Shown here: piece by piece, positions 25,400 to 34,016 of the stretch
How positions within the stretch are numbered: the first letter of the stretch is position 1
How the letters are laid out: each line of letters begins with the position of its first letter
Notes under the pieces: model-generated
Databases searched by the model: none
Seen by the model: the letters and a program-made list of their open reading frames with translations, nothing else
Told to the model about the DNA's origin: nothing
Assembly: GCA_030065755.1 (NCBI GenBank)
Contig: JASJDA010000004.1
Location: 1-51,213, forward strand
Origin: Prochloraceae cyanobacterium
GTDB taxonomy: Bacteria; Cyanobacteriota; Cyanobacteriia; Cyanobacteriales; JASJDA01
Direction of reading: 5' to 3'
DNA length: 51,213 nt
Position numbers and translations under genes: made by a program

Positions 25400-26662
25400 A
25401 TGTCTAACAAAGTAGAACTAAACATCTTAGTAGAAGAGCGCATTCTAGCCCTGTTTAATCAGCTATGCGAGCAAGAAAATAAGAACTTAGACCAAGTTCT
25501 TTCTGATTATATGGCGAAGTGCATTAAAGTAGAGCAGCTGCTGTCAGAAAAAGATTTGGAGTCTGCTCCAGATAATATTCAACAAATAATTGACGAACGC
25601 ATAGCAGTTGCTCTAGAGAAGCAAAAAAGCCAGATAGAAGCACTAATCAAAGAGCAGATTAAACAGGAATCTGGCAAATTAGGAGATAGAACCCTACCTA
25701 TACCCTCCCACAATAAAAAAACTGCTGTCAATACTGCACAAACAGTAATAGATAAAAAAGATCCTCTCGTAATGATCGTAGACGACTCGATGACAGTAAG
25801 GGAGTTGTTTGCGCTCAGTTTTAGTAGAGAAGGTTACAGAGTAGAAAAAGCTCGTGACGGCCAAGAAGCCTGGGAAAAGCTACAGTCTGGCTGCAAATGC
25901 GATATAATTTTCTGCGATATTGAAATGCCGAGAATGGATGGATTAGAATTATTGGCTAATCTCAAAAAAGACCAAAAGCTATCTCGGATTCCAGTTGCTA
26001 TGCTTACTTCTTTTAGCGAAGAACAGCACCAAAAAAGAGCAGCTACACTAGGAGCAAGTGGATACTTTACCAAGCCCTACGCTGAAGAAGAATTGCTGTC
26101 AGCAGCAGATCGGATGCTCAAAGGTGATATCTTATTAGACAGCAGCACCAGTGAGTTTTCCGCAGCAATTAAGTCCAAACTAGAAGCATCAACACAAGCT
26201 TCTACTCCTTTGCCATCCCCACATAGAGCGCCTCGTCCGCAAAGAACAAACTCGAAGCCAAGCTTGCTTATTATCGATGACTCCATCATAATGCGCGAAA
26301 TGGTTTCGATGACTTTTACCAAAGTAGGCTACGACGTTAAAGGGGCTCGCGACGGTCAAGATGCTCTCGAAAAACTACAGTCTGGATTATACTGTGACTT
26401 GATTCTGTGTGATATTGAAATGCCCAGAATGAATGGTTTGGAATTTTTATCTCGCATTCAAGAAGATCCAGAACTTTCCGAAATTCCAGTTGCTATGCTT
26501 ACTTCTCGTGGCGCTCAGAAAATGAAACAAATAGCAGCTCAGAGAGGGGCAAAAGGATATTTTGTCAAGCCTTACGTGGAAAAAACATTAATACAGTCAG
26601 TTAAACGCTTGCTCGATGGGGAAATTTTGCTAGAAAATGAGCAAAATATAGCCCACAAATAG
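25400..26662 (+). CDS. tandem-receiver response regulator
   Basis: This 420-residue protein has an N-terminal helical/coiled-coil region (about 1-100, with ERIAVALEKQKSQIEALIKE) and two CheY-like receiver domains. Each keeps the acidic pocket and phosphoacceptor Asp: first MIVDDSMTV, CDIEMPRMDG, AMLTS, KPYA; second LIIDDSIIM, CDIEMPRMNG, AMLTS, KPYV. There is no output domain, so it likely works by protein contact, as CheY-type or phosphorelay regulators of motility or phototaxis do. I start at ATG 25400 rather than the TTG at 25370. A strong terminator follows. Confidence 0.9.
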   Translation: MSNKVELNILVEERILALFNQLCEQENKNLDQVLSDYMAKCIKVEQLLSEKDLESAPDNIQQIIDERIAVALEKQKSQIEALIKEQIKQESGKLGDRTLPIPSHNKKTAVNTAQTVIDKKDPLVMIVDDSMTVRELFALSFSREGYRVEKARDGQEAWEKLQSGCKCDIIFCDIEMPRMDGLELLANLKKDQKLSRIPVAMLTSFSEEQHQKRAATLGASGYFTKPYAEEELLSAADRMLKGDILLDSSTSEFSAAIKSKLEASTQASTPLPSPHRAPRPQRTNSKPSLLIIDDSIIMREMVSMTFTKVGYDVKGARDGQDALEKLQSGLYCDLILCDIEMPRMNGLEFLSRIQEDPELSEIPVAMLTSRGAQKMKQIAAQRGAKGYFVKPYVEKTLIQSVKRLLDGEILLENEQNIAHK

Positions 26663-26766
26663 CAACTAGCTATCTGCTAAACATTGGACTTTGCTAGACA
26701 ACTAGGAGGGTTCGGCGGATAGATAGGTAGCTATCGCCAAAAGTTATTAAGTACAAAAGATAAGCC

Positions 26767-26800
26767 AAAAGACAGCTGACAGAATAGTCCGCTGTCTTTT
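26767..26800 (+). terminator. rho-independent terminator of the response regulator
   Basis: AAAAGACAGC and GCTGTCTTTT form an exact 10-bp stem with a 14-nt loop, ending in TTTT. It lies 105 bp after the response-regulator stop and before the oppositely oriented cassette, so it could work for both strands. Confidence 0.75.
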
Positions 26801-26817
26801 GCACTAAATCAAACAAA

Positions 26818-26848
26818 CGGCGCGCCGCTACGCGGATCTCTGCGAGAT
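26818..26848. repeat. three back-to-back hairpins (GC-rich palindromic element)
   Basis: The palindrome CGGCGCGCCG (26818-26827) overlaps CCGC-TAC-GCGG (26825-26835), directly followed by ATCTC-TGC-GAGAT (26836-26848). Such GC-rich clusters in an AT-rich spacer look like the dispersed palindromic repeats of cyanobacterial genomes. Copy number elsewhere is unknown from this window. Confidence 0.55.
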
Positions 26849-26960
26849 CGAAACTTTTGCAAGAGGTCTATTGCTTCTGAATCATTTTTGGCACTCCTAT
26901 TGACACACTGGTCTTCGCTTAACTTCGCAAATGACGTTCGCGAACTGACTCTCAACCCTG

Positions 26961-26980
26961 TCCTTAACCGAGCAGTATTG
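26961..26980. repeat. left copy of the 20-bp repeat bracketing the cassette
   Basis: The sequence TCCTTAACCGAGCAGTATTG lies here and again at 30098-30117, identical and in the same orientation. This copy covers the last five codons and stop of the P-loop gene (coding on the other strand). Adjacent bases differ between the copies, so the identity is limited to these 20 bp. It looks like an attachment-site or recombination footprint. Confidence 0.85.
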
Positions 26981-27989
26981 GCTCTAATTTTGGTTTTAAG
27001 AGCTGCATCAACTGGGGCAGAGACTCCCGCTCGGACAAACTAAGAGCTTTAATCCCCGTCAGTTTCTCTACCAACTCAACTCCTGCTGTAGTACTTGTTG
27101 CCACGCCACTAATTAGATCCGGAGTCAAGCCGAAACTCTGGCTCACTCCAATGACGGCGTAAGGATCGGAGGCACACAGCACCGTACAACGAATTTGGGA
27201 CTTCATTTCCTCCAAAACAACCGAGCCGTTGTAAGGCTCAAAAGGAGAAGCTCCTGCCTCTGCAACTACTACATCTGGTTTTTCGGCTGCAATCCTCCCC
27301 AATAACTGGCGCAGGCAGACGCGAAATTCCTCTGGCGGACAAGCCGAAGAAGGAAGACCAACATCGACGAAATCGAAGATTCGATCGGCTCCCGCATCTC
27401 CCATAGACAGAATATCGCGGTAGCGTCCAGCTCCAGTTAACTTTGTACCGATAACTTTTAAACCGACTTGCTTGAGCTGCTGAATGATGACTCTAGCGGC
27501 CATTGTCTTTCCTGCCGACATCGAGGTGCCGATAATCATTACAGTAGGACAGTTGTAATCGGTCTTATATATAGAAGGAACGAAATCCTTCATGCACACT
27601 TTGTGTTTTTCTCGAAGTACGTGACCTCGATAGAGCAAAGAAGTTGGGGGTAAAAGCAGAAACGACATAGAGGTGGCGCGTCCAAAAATTCCTGCTGCCG
27701 TTAAATTATTCATGCGTCCGTCCGCTTGAATCGATTGCCAGTCTCCGACAATTGCCAAAGTAGCTCGGCGCACGCCGAAGGCCCCAACAATTAAGTCTCC
27801 CTCAAGCAAGTTGGCCATACGTCCATTGCTAAGTTCGACTCTCGATGGCTGGTGCAAAGGGGGAATTACTTCGCCTACAACATAATCTCCTGTTGCCCAT
27901 TGCTCTCGTGGTAGGGCTTGACAGCTAAAAGGGCGGCACTGGAGGTCAGAAATTCGCGTCAGGGTGCTGAACAAGTAATTTTTAAACAT
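26964..27989 (-). CDS. P-loop protein, DUF1611-like
   Basis: This 341-residue protein has an N-terminal region (about 30-110, GDYVVGEVIPP, GDLIVGAFGVRRATLAIVGD) and a C-terminal nucleotide-binding domain. Walker A is GTSMSAGKT (154-162), followed by GLKVIGTKLTGAGRYRD, GDAGADRIFDFVD and a strand VVVAEAGASPFEPYNG like Walker B. The layout resembles DUF1611-type P-loop proteins, some of which modify D-glutamate, but I cannot confirm the family. It is the third gene of the cassette, ending inside the 20-bp repeat. A small-molecule ATP-dependent step is plausible; function unknown. Confidence 0.6.
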   Translation of the reverse strand: MFKNYLFSTLTRISDLQCRPFSCQALPREQWATGDYVVGEVIPPLHQPSRVELSNGRMANLLEGDLIVGAFGVRRATLAIVGDWQSIQADGRMNNLTAAGIFGRATSMSFLLLPPTSLLYRGHVLREKHKVCMKDFVPSIYKTDYNCPTVMIIGTSMSAGKTMAARVIIQQLKQVGLKVIGTKLTGAGRYRDILSMGDAGADRIFDFVDVGLPSSACPPEEFRVCLRQLLGRIAAEKPDVVVAEAGASPFEPYNGSVVLEEMKSQIRCTVLCASDPYAVIGVSQSFGLTPDLISGVATSTTAGVELVEKLTGIKALSLSERESLPQLMQLLKPKLEPILLG

Positions 27990-28031
27990 ATTTTATTGAC
28001 GATCGTATTGCTATTACCGAGAATTAGTTGC

Positions 28032-29210
28032 CTATTGTAAGCTTGGTTCTAAGAGCAGCCGAGAAAGTAGAGCTGACCTTTCAACCATCCGATCTAGATA
28101 AACGAATTCTCCTGGAGCGTGGGCTCCGTCGCCTACTGCTCCTAAACCATCCAATGTTGGTGTCCAGAGACTAGTAATATTGCCATCAGAACCGCCACCA
28201 GCAGTTCCCTGTTCGATTTCAATCCCCAACTCGTAAGCTGCCGACTGAGCTAACTGCCAAAGCTTCTGATTACCTGGAGTTTTCTCCATCGGCTTCCGAC
28301 CAATGCCTCCTTCGATGACTAGTTGAGTACCTGGAGTACTCGGCTCTATGCTGAGAATTTTTTTCTCGATCTGTCGCGCGTCTTCTTGGCGCAGCACCCT
28401 TACATCTACCACGGCTTTACTTTCTGGCGCAATTACGTTTGGACGGATGCCGCCGTCGATAGTTCCGACATTAATAGTGATTCCTTTTTCGGCATCGTTA
28501 AGGGCAAATAGTTTCTGAATGATAAAGGAAAGTTCGAGAATAGCGCTAGCTCCTTTCTCTGGTTCTAAACCTGCATGAGCTGCCTTGCCCATTACCCGAA
28601 TTGTGAACCGGCCTACGCCCTTGCGTTCCGTTTTTAACTTTCCAGATGGCCCTAGGGATGGCTCCATCACGAAAGCGCGATCGGCTACCTTTGCTAAGCG
28701 TTGAATGTGAATCCTCGAAGAGTGGCTGCCGATCTCTTCGTCTGAGTTGATTAAGATAACTGGTGCTATTTCTGGCTCAATTTCCAAAGCTTGAAGGGCT
28801 TCTACGGCAAAGATGGTAGTAACCAACCCCGCCTTCATATCGTAAGTCCCAGGTCCGTACATCTTTCCTTGTCGAACTTTCAAAGGCATTTTGGCTAAGG
28901 TACCTACAGGCCAAACTGTATCGCAATGTCCGAGCAGAAGTTGAACTGGCTGATTTTTTCGTCGAGCGCTAGGGATAGCTAGTAAGTGTCCTCCCGTCTG
29001 ACGACCGAGAAGGCGCTGGACGCGGTAGTTCCTAGTTAACAAAGCTTTTTCAAGTAGGGCTAATACTTCTATCTGCGCTGCAGGTACCAAAGAGGGAGAT
29101 TCTGCAAGAACTAGCTTTTCTAATAAATTAGTCATCTCCGAGGTACGACCGTGGAGATAGTCCAAAAGCCGCCTAGCAGTTTGAGTAGAAGTAGTTTTGA
29201 GTTGCATCAC
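28032..29210 (-). CDS. M20 family metallopeptidase, carboxypeptidase G2-like
   Basis: This 392-residue zinc hydrolase has the M20 pattern: LLGHCDTVWPVG (His and Asp), YGPGTYDMKAG (bridging Asp), NSDEEIGS (catalytic Glu-Glu), AFVMEPS and a C-terminal GDGAHAPGEF (His). The dimerisation insert GVGRFTIRVMGKAAHAGLEP is present. CPG2-like enzymes split amide bonds next to a C-terminal acidic amino acid, such as N-acyl or folyl glutamates. Its ATG overlaps the upstream flavin-reductase stop (ATGA-type, 29207-29210), so the genes are translationally coupled. Likely role: deacylation or amide hydrolysis in a pathway shared with the two partners. Confidence 0.87.
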   Translation of the reverse strand: MMQLKTTSTQTARRLLDYLHGRTSEMTNLLEKLVLAESPSLVPAAQIEVLALLEKALLTRNYRVQRLLGRQTGGHLLAIPSARRKNQPVQLLLGHCDTVWPVGTLAKMPLKVRQGKMYGPGTYDMKAGLVTTIFAVEALQALEIEPEIAPVILINSDEEIGSHSSRIHIQRLAKVADRAFVMEPSLGPSGKLKTERKGVGRFTIRVMGKAAHAGLEPEKGASAILELSFIIQKLFALNDAEKGITINVGTIDGGIRPNVIAPESKAVVDVRVLRQEDARQIEKKILSIEPSTPGTQLVIEGGIGRKPMEKTPGNQKLWQLAQSAAYELGIEIEQGTAGGGSDGNITSLWTPTLDGLGAVGDGAHAPGEFVYLDRMVERSALLSRLLLEPSLQ

Positions 29211-29824
29211 CTCTTGAATCCAGCGTGAAAGGGAAATGAGTTACTGCGATCGATCTCGGCGTAGCGTCCTGGGGAAAGATAAACTAGTAACGGTGCTTTA
29301 TAAAGCAGGTCTCGATCGTCTCGATCGTAACTTCGCAGCGCTTCTTCTCGAACCTGAGCGGCGACTATTTTTCCAGCGATTAGACTATTTTTACCGAAAC
29401 CGTCCACGATCCGATCTAATTGGCACTCTAAGAACAAATAAGCATCTTTGAGAAAAACTCCATCGATCGCGGAAGCCCGAAAGGTAGGTAGAGCAGCAAG
29501 AGAAGGTTTGGAATCGTTATCGCAACGAGGTGCAGCAGAAAGGCTGATTGAGACCACCTGAGTAGGTTGGGGAAAGCTAACAGTAAATGCCTGCTCGCGA
29601 CGGATATTTTGATAAGTACGATGCTGCGGAGTGCAGACAAATCCGAAGTAATTTTCCCACCCTAAAGGTATTGCCATATGTTTCGGTGCTAGATCGTAGC
29701 CGCCTCCTTCCTCTCGCGTCCCCACAACGATTAGGGGAGCAACGCAGAAGAATCGATCCCATATTGGTTGGTTGAGGTCAAGACTTACGAGAGAATCACT
29801 GGTAAACTGGGGCATAGTTTTCAT
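29207..29824 (-). CDS. flavin reductase-like FMN-binding protein
   Basis: This 205-residue protein resembles the split-barrel flavin reductase family: APLIVVGTREEGGGYDLAPKH, the WENYFGFVCTP segment, AFTVSFPQP, the LECQLDRIVDG strand and IAGKIVAA. Such proteins bind FMN and act as flavin reductases, monooxygenase partners or oxidoreductases. It is the first gene of the cassette, reads leftwards, and is coupled to the M20 gene by a 4-bp overlap. The product is small and soluble. The partner oxygenase, if any, is not in the window. Confidence 0.8.
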   Translation of the reverse strand: MKTMPQFTSDSLVSLDLNQPIWDRFFCVAPLIVVGTREEGGGYDLAPKHMAIPLGWENYFGFVCTPQHRTYQNIRREQAFTVSFPQPTQVVSISLSAAPRCDNDSKPSLAALPTFRASAIDGVFLKDAYLFLECQLDRIVDGFGKNSLIAGKIVAAQVREEALRSYDRDDRDLLYKAPLLVYLSPGRYAEIDRSNSFPFHAGFKR

Positions 29825-30097
29825 CTCCCCGACTGCAAGATCTGTTCTAGATCGACAAAAGTCTTTTTTAATCGGTAGCGGAAATTGTTTTACTGTTACT
29901 GCTAAAGCAAGTCAAGTTACTAGTTTTCTTCTGGAACAATTTTTATTTAACTACAGCCAACAATTTGGTTAAGTAGGGAAAAGAACGAAGCTTTTGCTAG
30001 AAAACTTTTTAATTCTACTTATATAATATCGCAATAATGAGGTTTTTTTGTTTGCAGGGATAGGAGCGCTCATAGCGCGAACAATATCCCCTCTCTT
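29825..30097. other. promoter region of the cassette
   Basis: The spacer between the cassette and phoD holds a nested hairpin at 30058-30089 (outer GGATA/TATCC, inner GCGCT-CAT-AGCGC). The hairpin could terminate phoD transcription on the minus strand, while AT-rich sequence to its left drives the flavin-reductase operon. No gene seen. Confidence 0.5.
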
Positions 30098-30117
30098 TCC
30101 TTAACCGAGCAGTATTG
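30098..30117. repeat. right copy of the 20-bp repeat bracketing the cassette
   Basis: This copy is identical to 26961-26980 and in the same orientation. It lies 21 bp past the phoD stop. As it matches the last bases of the cassette's final gene, it may mark where the segment recombined in. Confidence 0.85.
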
Positions 30118-30138
30118 AGAAGTAATCTGCAATTATGC

Positions 30139-31689
30139 TCAAACCTGCTGCGCGCCAGTCTTACCATTTTCTACCACAAAAGAAGCCAAAGTTTGCAGTG
30201 TCGATCGAGGATGCTTAACTGTATTGACGACTCGCAAATCGCTCGTCCATTTCTTTCTATCTGCGGTGCATTTCACATAACCTCTCAGTCGGCTTTCAAA
30301 AAACTTGACGTGAGGATTGTCCTTTAAATAGGAGGCAAATCGTTCGTAAGGAACTCCATTAGAACTAATAGACGTACCTACAAATTCAGAAGCGACAACA
30401 GGAGAATTACGATCGTCAAAGTCAGTTTTTAGATCTGTTACCCAAAAAGAGTGAATATCCCCTCCGATAAAAACAGGATTAGAAGGACGGTGCTGGGAGA
30501 TAAATTCTAGTATCTTTCTTCTAGATAGGGGATAACCGTCCCAACCGTCACTCCAATAAGCAGTTTTATCTTCTAACTTCTGTTTTAGTTGGGCTACTAA
30601 AGTCTGTTGCGCTACCACATTCCAAGTAAAAGGCGATCGCGCCAACCCTTCAAATAGCCAGCTTTCTTGTTGCGAACCCAGCAAGGTACGATCTCGATCG
30701 AAGCGATCGGGACATTCTGCTATTAATTGACCGCCCCCGCGTCCGTTATTGTCGCATACTTGATCCGATCGATATTGTCTGCTATCTAAGAGGCTAAACT
30801 GTGCCAACTGACCGTAGCTGAAGCGCCTGTACAAGCGCATATAGGGACCATATGGTCGAGAAACAGGACGCAAGGGTAAATGTTCGTAATATGCTTGATA
30901 AGCGGCTGCACGGCGTATTAAAAACTTCTCGACTGGATCGAAATCTTGAGACTCTCCATTGGCGTAGTCGTTATCTACTTCGCGATCGTCCCAGGTGCAG
31001 ATGAATGGGAAGGCTGCGTGTGCGGCTTGTAGATCTGGGTCGCTTTTATACAATCCGTAGCGCTGTCGGTAGGTCTCTAAATCTGTTGATTCTTGCCCTA
31101 TATGCTGCCTGGGATGATTAGAATTAGCTTTAGGCGCGTATTCGTAGATATAGTCCCCCAAGTGCAAGACAAAGTCTAAATCTTCTTCTGCTAAGTGACT
31201 GTAAGCGTTGAAATATCCGTGTTCGTAGTTTTGGCAGGAGACAAAAGCAAAAGTTAATTTTCGTAAAATATCTTTGACATTTGGTGCAGTTTTTGTTCTC
31301 CCAATCGGACTAATTTCTTTTCCTACTTTAAATTGATACCAATACCAGCGATCGCTCTCCAGTCCATTAACGACTACGCGGATAGAATGAGCTAATTCTG
31401 GAGTAGCGATCGCCTCCCCCTTAGCGACGACTCGACCCATTTTCTCATCGGTTGCTATTTGCCACATTACGGGTACGTTTACTGGTGGCATACTAGTCGA
31501 TCGCAAGGGGTTAGGTGCTAGTCTAGTCCACAAGACGACGCTATCTGGCATAGGATCCCCAGAAGCCACCCCAAGACTAAAAGGATAGCCGCTATACTTA
31601 CGAAAAGATAAGGTGGGTCGCAACCTTGCTTGCGCTAGAGTTAAACCAGTAAGGCTTCCCGTCGCTAAGAGAAAGTTGCGACGGGACAA
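30139..31689 (-). CDS. phoD: alkaline phosphatase D family protein
   Basis: PhoD is a secreted metal-dependent phosphodiesterase/phosphatase used under phosphate limitation. The 516-residue protein begins with a Tat-type signal (SRRNFLLATG) and has an N-terminal beta domain (GVASGDPMPDSVVLWTRLAP). The catalytic core has FAFVSCQNYEHGY, LHLGDYIYEY, TWDDREVDNDYA and FIGGDIHSFW, which supply the metal ligands. The start here is TTG 31689; no ATG is in frame before a stop, so a rare start (TTG, or CTG a few codons upstream) must be used. Transport by Tat to the periplasm or outside is expected. Confidence 0.9.
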   Translation of the reverse strand: MSRRNFLLATGSLTGLTLAQARLRPTLSFRKYSGYPFSLGVASGDPMPDSVVLWTRLAPNPLRSTSMPPVNVPVMWQIATDEKMGRVVAKGEAIATPELAHSIRVVVNGLESDRWYWYQFKVGKEISPIGRTKTAPNVKDILRKLTFAFVSCQNYEHGYFNAYSHLAEEDLDFVLHLGDYIYEYAPKANSNHPRQHIGQESTDLETYRQRYGLYKSDPDLQAAHAAFPFICTWDDREVDNDYANGESQDFDPVEKFLIRRAAAYQAYYEHLPLRPVSRPYGPYMRLYRRFSYGQLAQFSLLDSRQYRSDQVCDNNGRGGGQLIAECPDRFDRDRTLLGSQQESWLFEGLARSPFTWNVVAQQTLVAQLKQKLEDKTAYWSDGWDGYPLSRRKILEFISQHRPSNPVFIGGDIHSFWVTDLKTDFDDRNSPVVASEFVGTSISSNGVPYERFASYLKDNPHVKFFESRLRGYVKCTADRKKWTSDLRVVNTVKHPRSTLQTLASFVVENGKTGAQQV

Positions 31690-31731
31690 TTTATCAAACA
31701 GTATTGCGATCCTAATTCATTAATTTCGATT

Positions 31732-33009
31732 TTACTCTATGCTTTGGAAAATTTTCTGGGTGAGAGAGTTCGATCGCGCTATTAATTCATCTCTTTGCGC
31801 TAGATAATCTAGCTGTTGTAGAGAAGGCATGAAAAAGCTCTTTGTTTTCTCAAAGCTATTTTTCAAAATTTGAGTGTATCTTTTCACTCTTTGAGCGTCA
31901 AACTCATCTAAAGCATAAACATTTTTTCCTAGTCGATCGTACTCCTGAATTATCTCGTCTTTTTTGTCGATTACCTCTCGATATATTTCTGGGAAATATT
32001 GTTCTGTAAAAATCAAAAACCCGTCAAAAATCTGTCTCGCCATTTCCGCAATGCGATCGTCTGATTGCGGTACGTGTTGTCTTTCTCCTAGATCGATATC
32101 GAGAATATCTAGCCCCTTACCCAAAACGAAATAATTTACCACCGTTTCTATCTCATATTTAGTGGGAAATATAATCGAATCTAGTATATCTCTAGGAAGG
32201 ATAAATTCTCCACTCAAAGCATATCGAGGACAGGAGTCGCCAAACCCTTGTATTTGACAATTGACTAGAGCTTTGTATAGCGTTTGAAATGCAAGTCTAT
32301 TTGCTCTTCCGCCAAAACTTTGTCCTGTATTTAATCCTTCATTAATGTCTGTATTAGAGTATTTCCCTTTTTCATAATGGGAAGTTACGAAACACTCTTT
32401 TTCAGTAGCAAAAAAGGGTTTTAACAACCTAAACAAAAAAGCAAAATCGTATTTTTTGGTATCGCAATCGCTAAAAGCAATGTAAGGTGCAGTAGAAAGA
32501 GCAACCCCTTGATACATTCCCGCACCTTTTCCGTGTAAAAGGACATCTAGGGAATATTGTTGCGTAGATTTTTTAAATATATCTTGCATCATTTGGGGGT
32601 TTCTTCTCAATAGATTTATTCTAAAAGGAAGACAATTCTTAAAGTCATCTAAATTCACCCCCATTTCTTTGGTAGTTTCTAGAACAGTTTTTGCTGCTAG
32701 ATAGGCGCTATCGACAAAATTTTCTCCATCTTCGGGATGGGAAGCATCAATTAGTACTACCTCAGAAATTGGATTTAAGGAACCTATCTCCTCGAAAGAA
32801 TACTTGTCGGTCAATTGAGGTATGGTATAACTTCCGAAGAGATACTGGGTAACAGTTCGACAAACGCGGTCTACTCTCGACTCATTTTTGGCTGGAAGAA
32901 TCAGAGAAATTGACCCCTTATTATGCTTTTGTTTGAGGTCAATTAATTCGAGCAAAAAATCTTCTAAATTGCCGCTAACTTCTTGATAGGGAATTGTTTG
33001 CAAGCTCAT
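31732..33009 (-). CDS. GT81-like glycosyltransferase
   Basis: This 425-residue protein resembles glucosyl-3-phosphoglycerate synthases (GT81/GpgS-like). A nucleotide-binding start SLILPAKNESRVDRV (about 34-48) is followed by EVVLIDAS, a GKGAGMYQG loop and the metal-binding ALSTAPYIAFSDCDTKKYD. RYALSGEF and the later YEIETVVNYF segment also match. It would transfer a sugar from an NDP donor to phosphoglycerate or a related acceptor, giving a compatible solute or methylglucose lipid precursor. Its start lies inside the SGNH gene (35-bp overlap), so the two are coupled. A long C-terminal helical tail (about 330-425) is unusual. Confidence in the sugar acceptor is low. Confidence 0.68.
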   Translation of the reverse strand: MSLQTIPYQEVSGNLEDFLLELIDLKQKHNKGSISLILPAKNESRVDRVCRTVTQYLFGSYTIPQLTDKYSFEEIGSLNPISEVVLIDASHPEDGENFVDSAYLAAKTVLETTKEMGVNLDDFKNCLPFRINLLRRNPQMMQDIFKKSTQQYSLDVLLHGKGAGMYQGVALSTAPYIAFSDCDTKKYDFAFLFRLLKPFFATEKECFVTSHYEKGKYSNTDINEGLNTGQSFGGRANRLAFQTLYKALVNCQIQGFGDSCPRYALSGEFILPRDILDSIIFPTKYEIETVVNYFVLGKGLDILDIDLGERQHVPQSDDRIAEMARQIFDGFLIFTEQYFPEIYREVIDKKDEIIQEYDRLGKNVYALDEFDAQRVKRYTQILKNSFEKTKSFFMPSLQQLDYLAQRDELIARSNSLTQKIFQSIE

Positions 33010-33622
33010 TGTTATTCTCTACAGTTTCTGTTGAAGAATTTTGGTTGTGTCCTCTTTCTTTGAGGATTGCCTGTGCAAAGCGCTTAGCTATTTCTGTGTG
33101 ACCTTTGTTATTGAAGTGGATTCCATCCGAGTATAAAGTTTCATCTAGGTCAGATAATTCTACTTTAGTTAAGGAATATTTAGCGCACAGTTTATTGATT
33201 TGTTCGTTGTAGAGATTTACGCGCTCGTTAGTTGCCTTATTGTAACTAGGAGCTAAAATTCCTTTTTGATATGGTATGGTTCCTACAAATAATTTTTTTT
33301 GCCTTACTATAGAGGCTTTAATACAATGTTCCAAGTTTTTCTTAAAGGTGTCTACTGGTGTATTTTTATTATCCTTGGAATCATTTACACCTTCAAAAAA
33401 ACATACTTCTTGTGCTTCGGGATATTTTTTTAGCAAACTGTAAAATCTCTTGACAATGTCGCAGGTTGTTTCTCCATTTATTCCTTCATTGAGACAAATC
33501 CACATTCCACCGACAGAATTTTCTAATATTGTTTCCATCTCTAATGGATAGCTACTTTTTTTATCATCTCTAGCTCCATTAGTTATAGAATCACCAATAC
33601 ATAGTACAATATTAAAATTCAT
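32975..33622 (-). CDS. SGNH/GDSL hydrolase
   Basis: This 215-residue protein has all SGNH blocks: CIGDSITNG with the catalytic Ser (block I), NEGINGETT (block II), FFEGVNDSKDN (block III) and DGIHFNNKGH (block V, Asp/His). I start at ATG 33622, which has a perfect AGGAGG site 7 bp upstream; the longer frame from 33718 reads through that site. No signal peptide is seen, so it likely acts in the cytoplasm. SGNH enzymes remove acyl or acetyl groups. It is the first gene of a two-gene unit with the GT81-like glycosyltransferase, suggesting it edits an acylated sugar. Confidence 0.87.
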   Translation of the reverse strand: MNFNIVLCIGDSITNGARDDKKSSYPLEMETILENSVGGMWICLNEGINGETTCDIVKRFYSLLKKYPEAQEVCFFEGVNDSKDNKNTPVDTFKKNLEHCIKASIVRQKKLFVGTIPYQKGILAPSYNKATNERVNLYNEQINKLCAKYSLTKVELSDLDETLYSDGIHFNNKGHTEIAKRFAQAILKERGHNQNSSTETVENNNELANNSLSRS

Positions 33623-34016
33623 TTTTTTCCTCCTAATTAGGCTGTGGTAATTTGAAGTGATGTCCTTAACTAACGATCGATAGGTTGGGATTTCTCTCTC
33701 ACTGGTACAACATACCATAATGGGAGTTGCTAACCACAGCTAATAATCTGTTATTTTATAAATAATCTTTATGATTAGTTTAATTTATAATAAGAAGGTA
33801 TTATCTTGTTAAGATTTCTGAATTCGATCGTTGACATATTTCAGCAATTATGATTTTTAAACTGTTTTTTTATATAGGAACCTATACCGATCGTCTAAAA
33901 GTAATCCCATAAGTCCTTCAGCTTTTAATAGAAGGCGTTTGTATAACTGCTAGATAAGAACCAGTAAATGCAGATAAATATCTAAAATATAAAAGCGAGA
34001 TTATCTTAAAGAGAAG
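33623..34016. other. 394-bp divergent promoter region, no gene
   Basis: This spacer separates the SGNH/GT81 pair and the potassium-channel gene. It holds the short palindrome TATAGG-AA-CCTATA (33873-33886) and an AT-rich centre, and no reading frame of note. It likely contains both divergent promoters. Confidence 0.5.
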
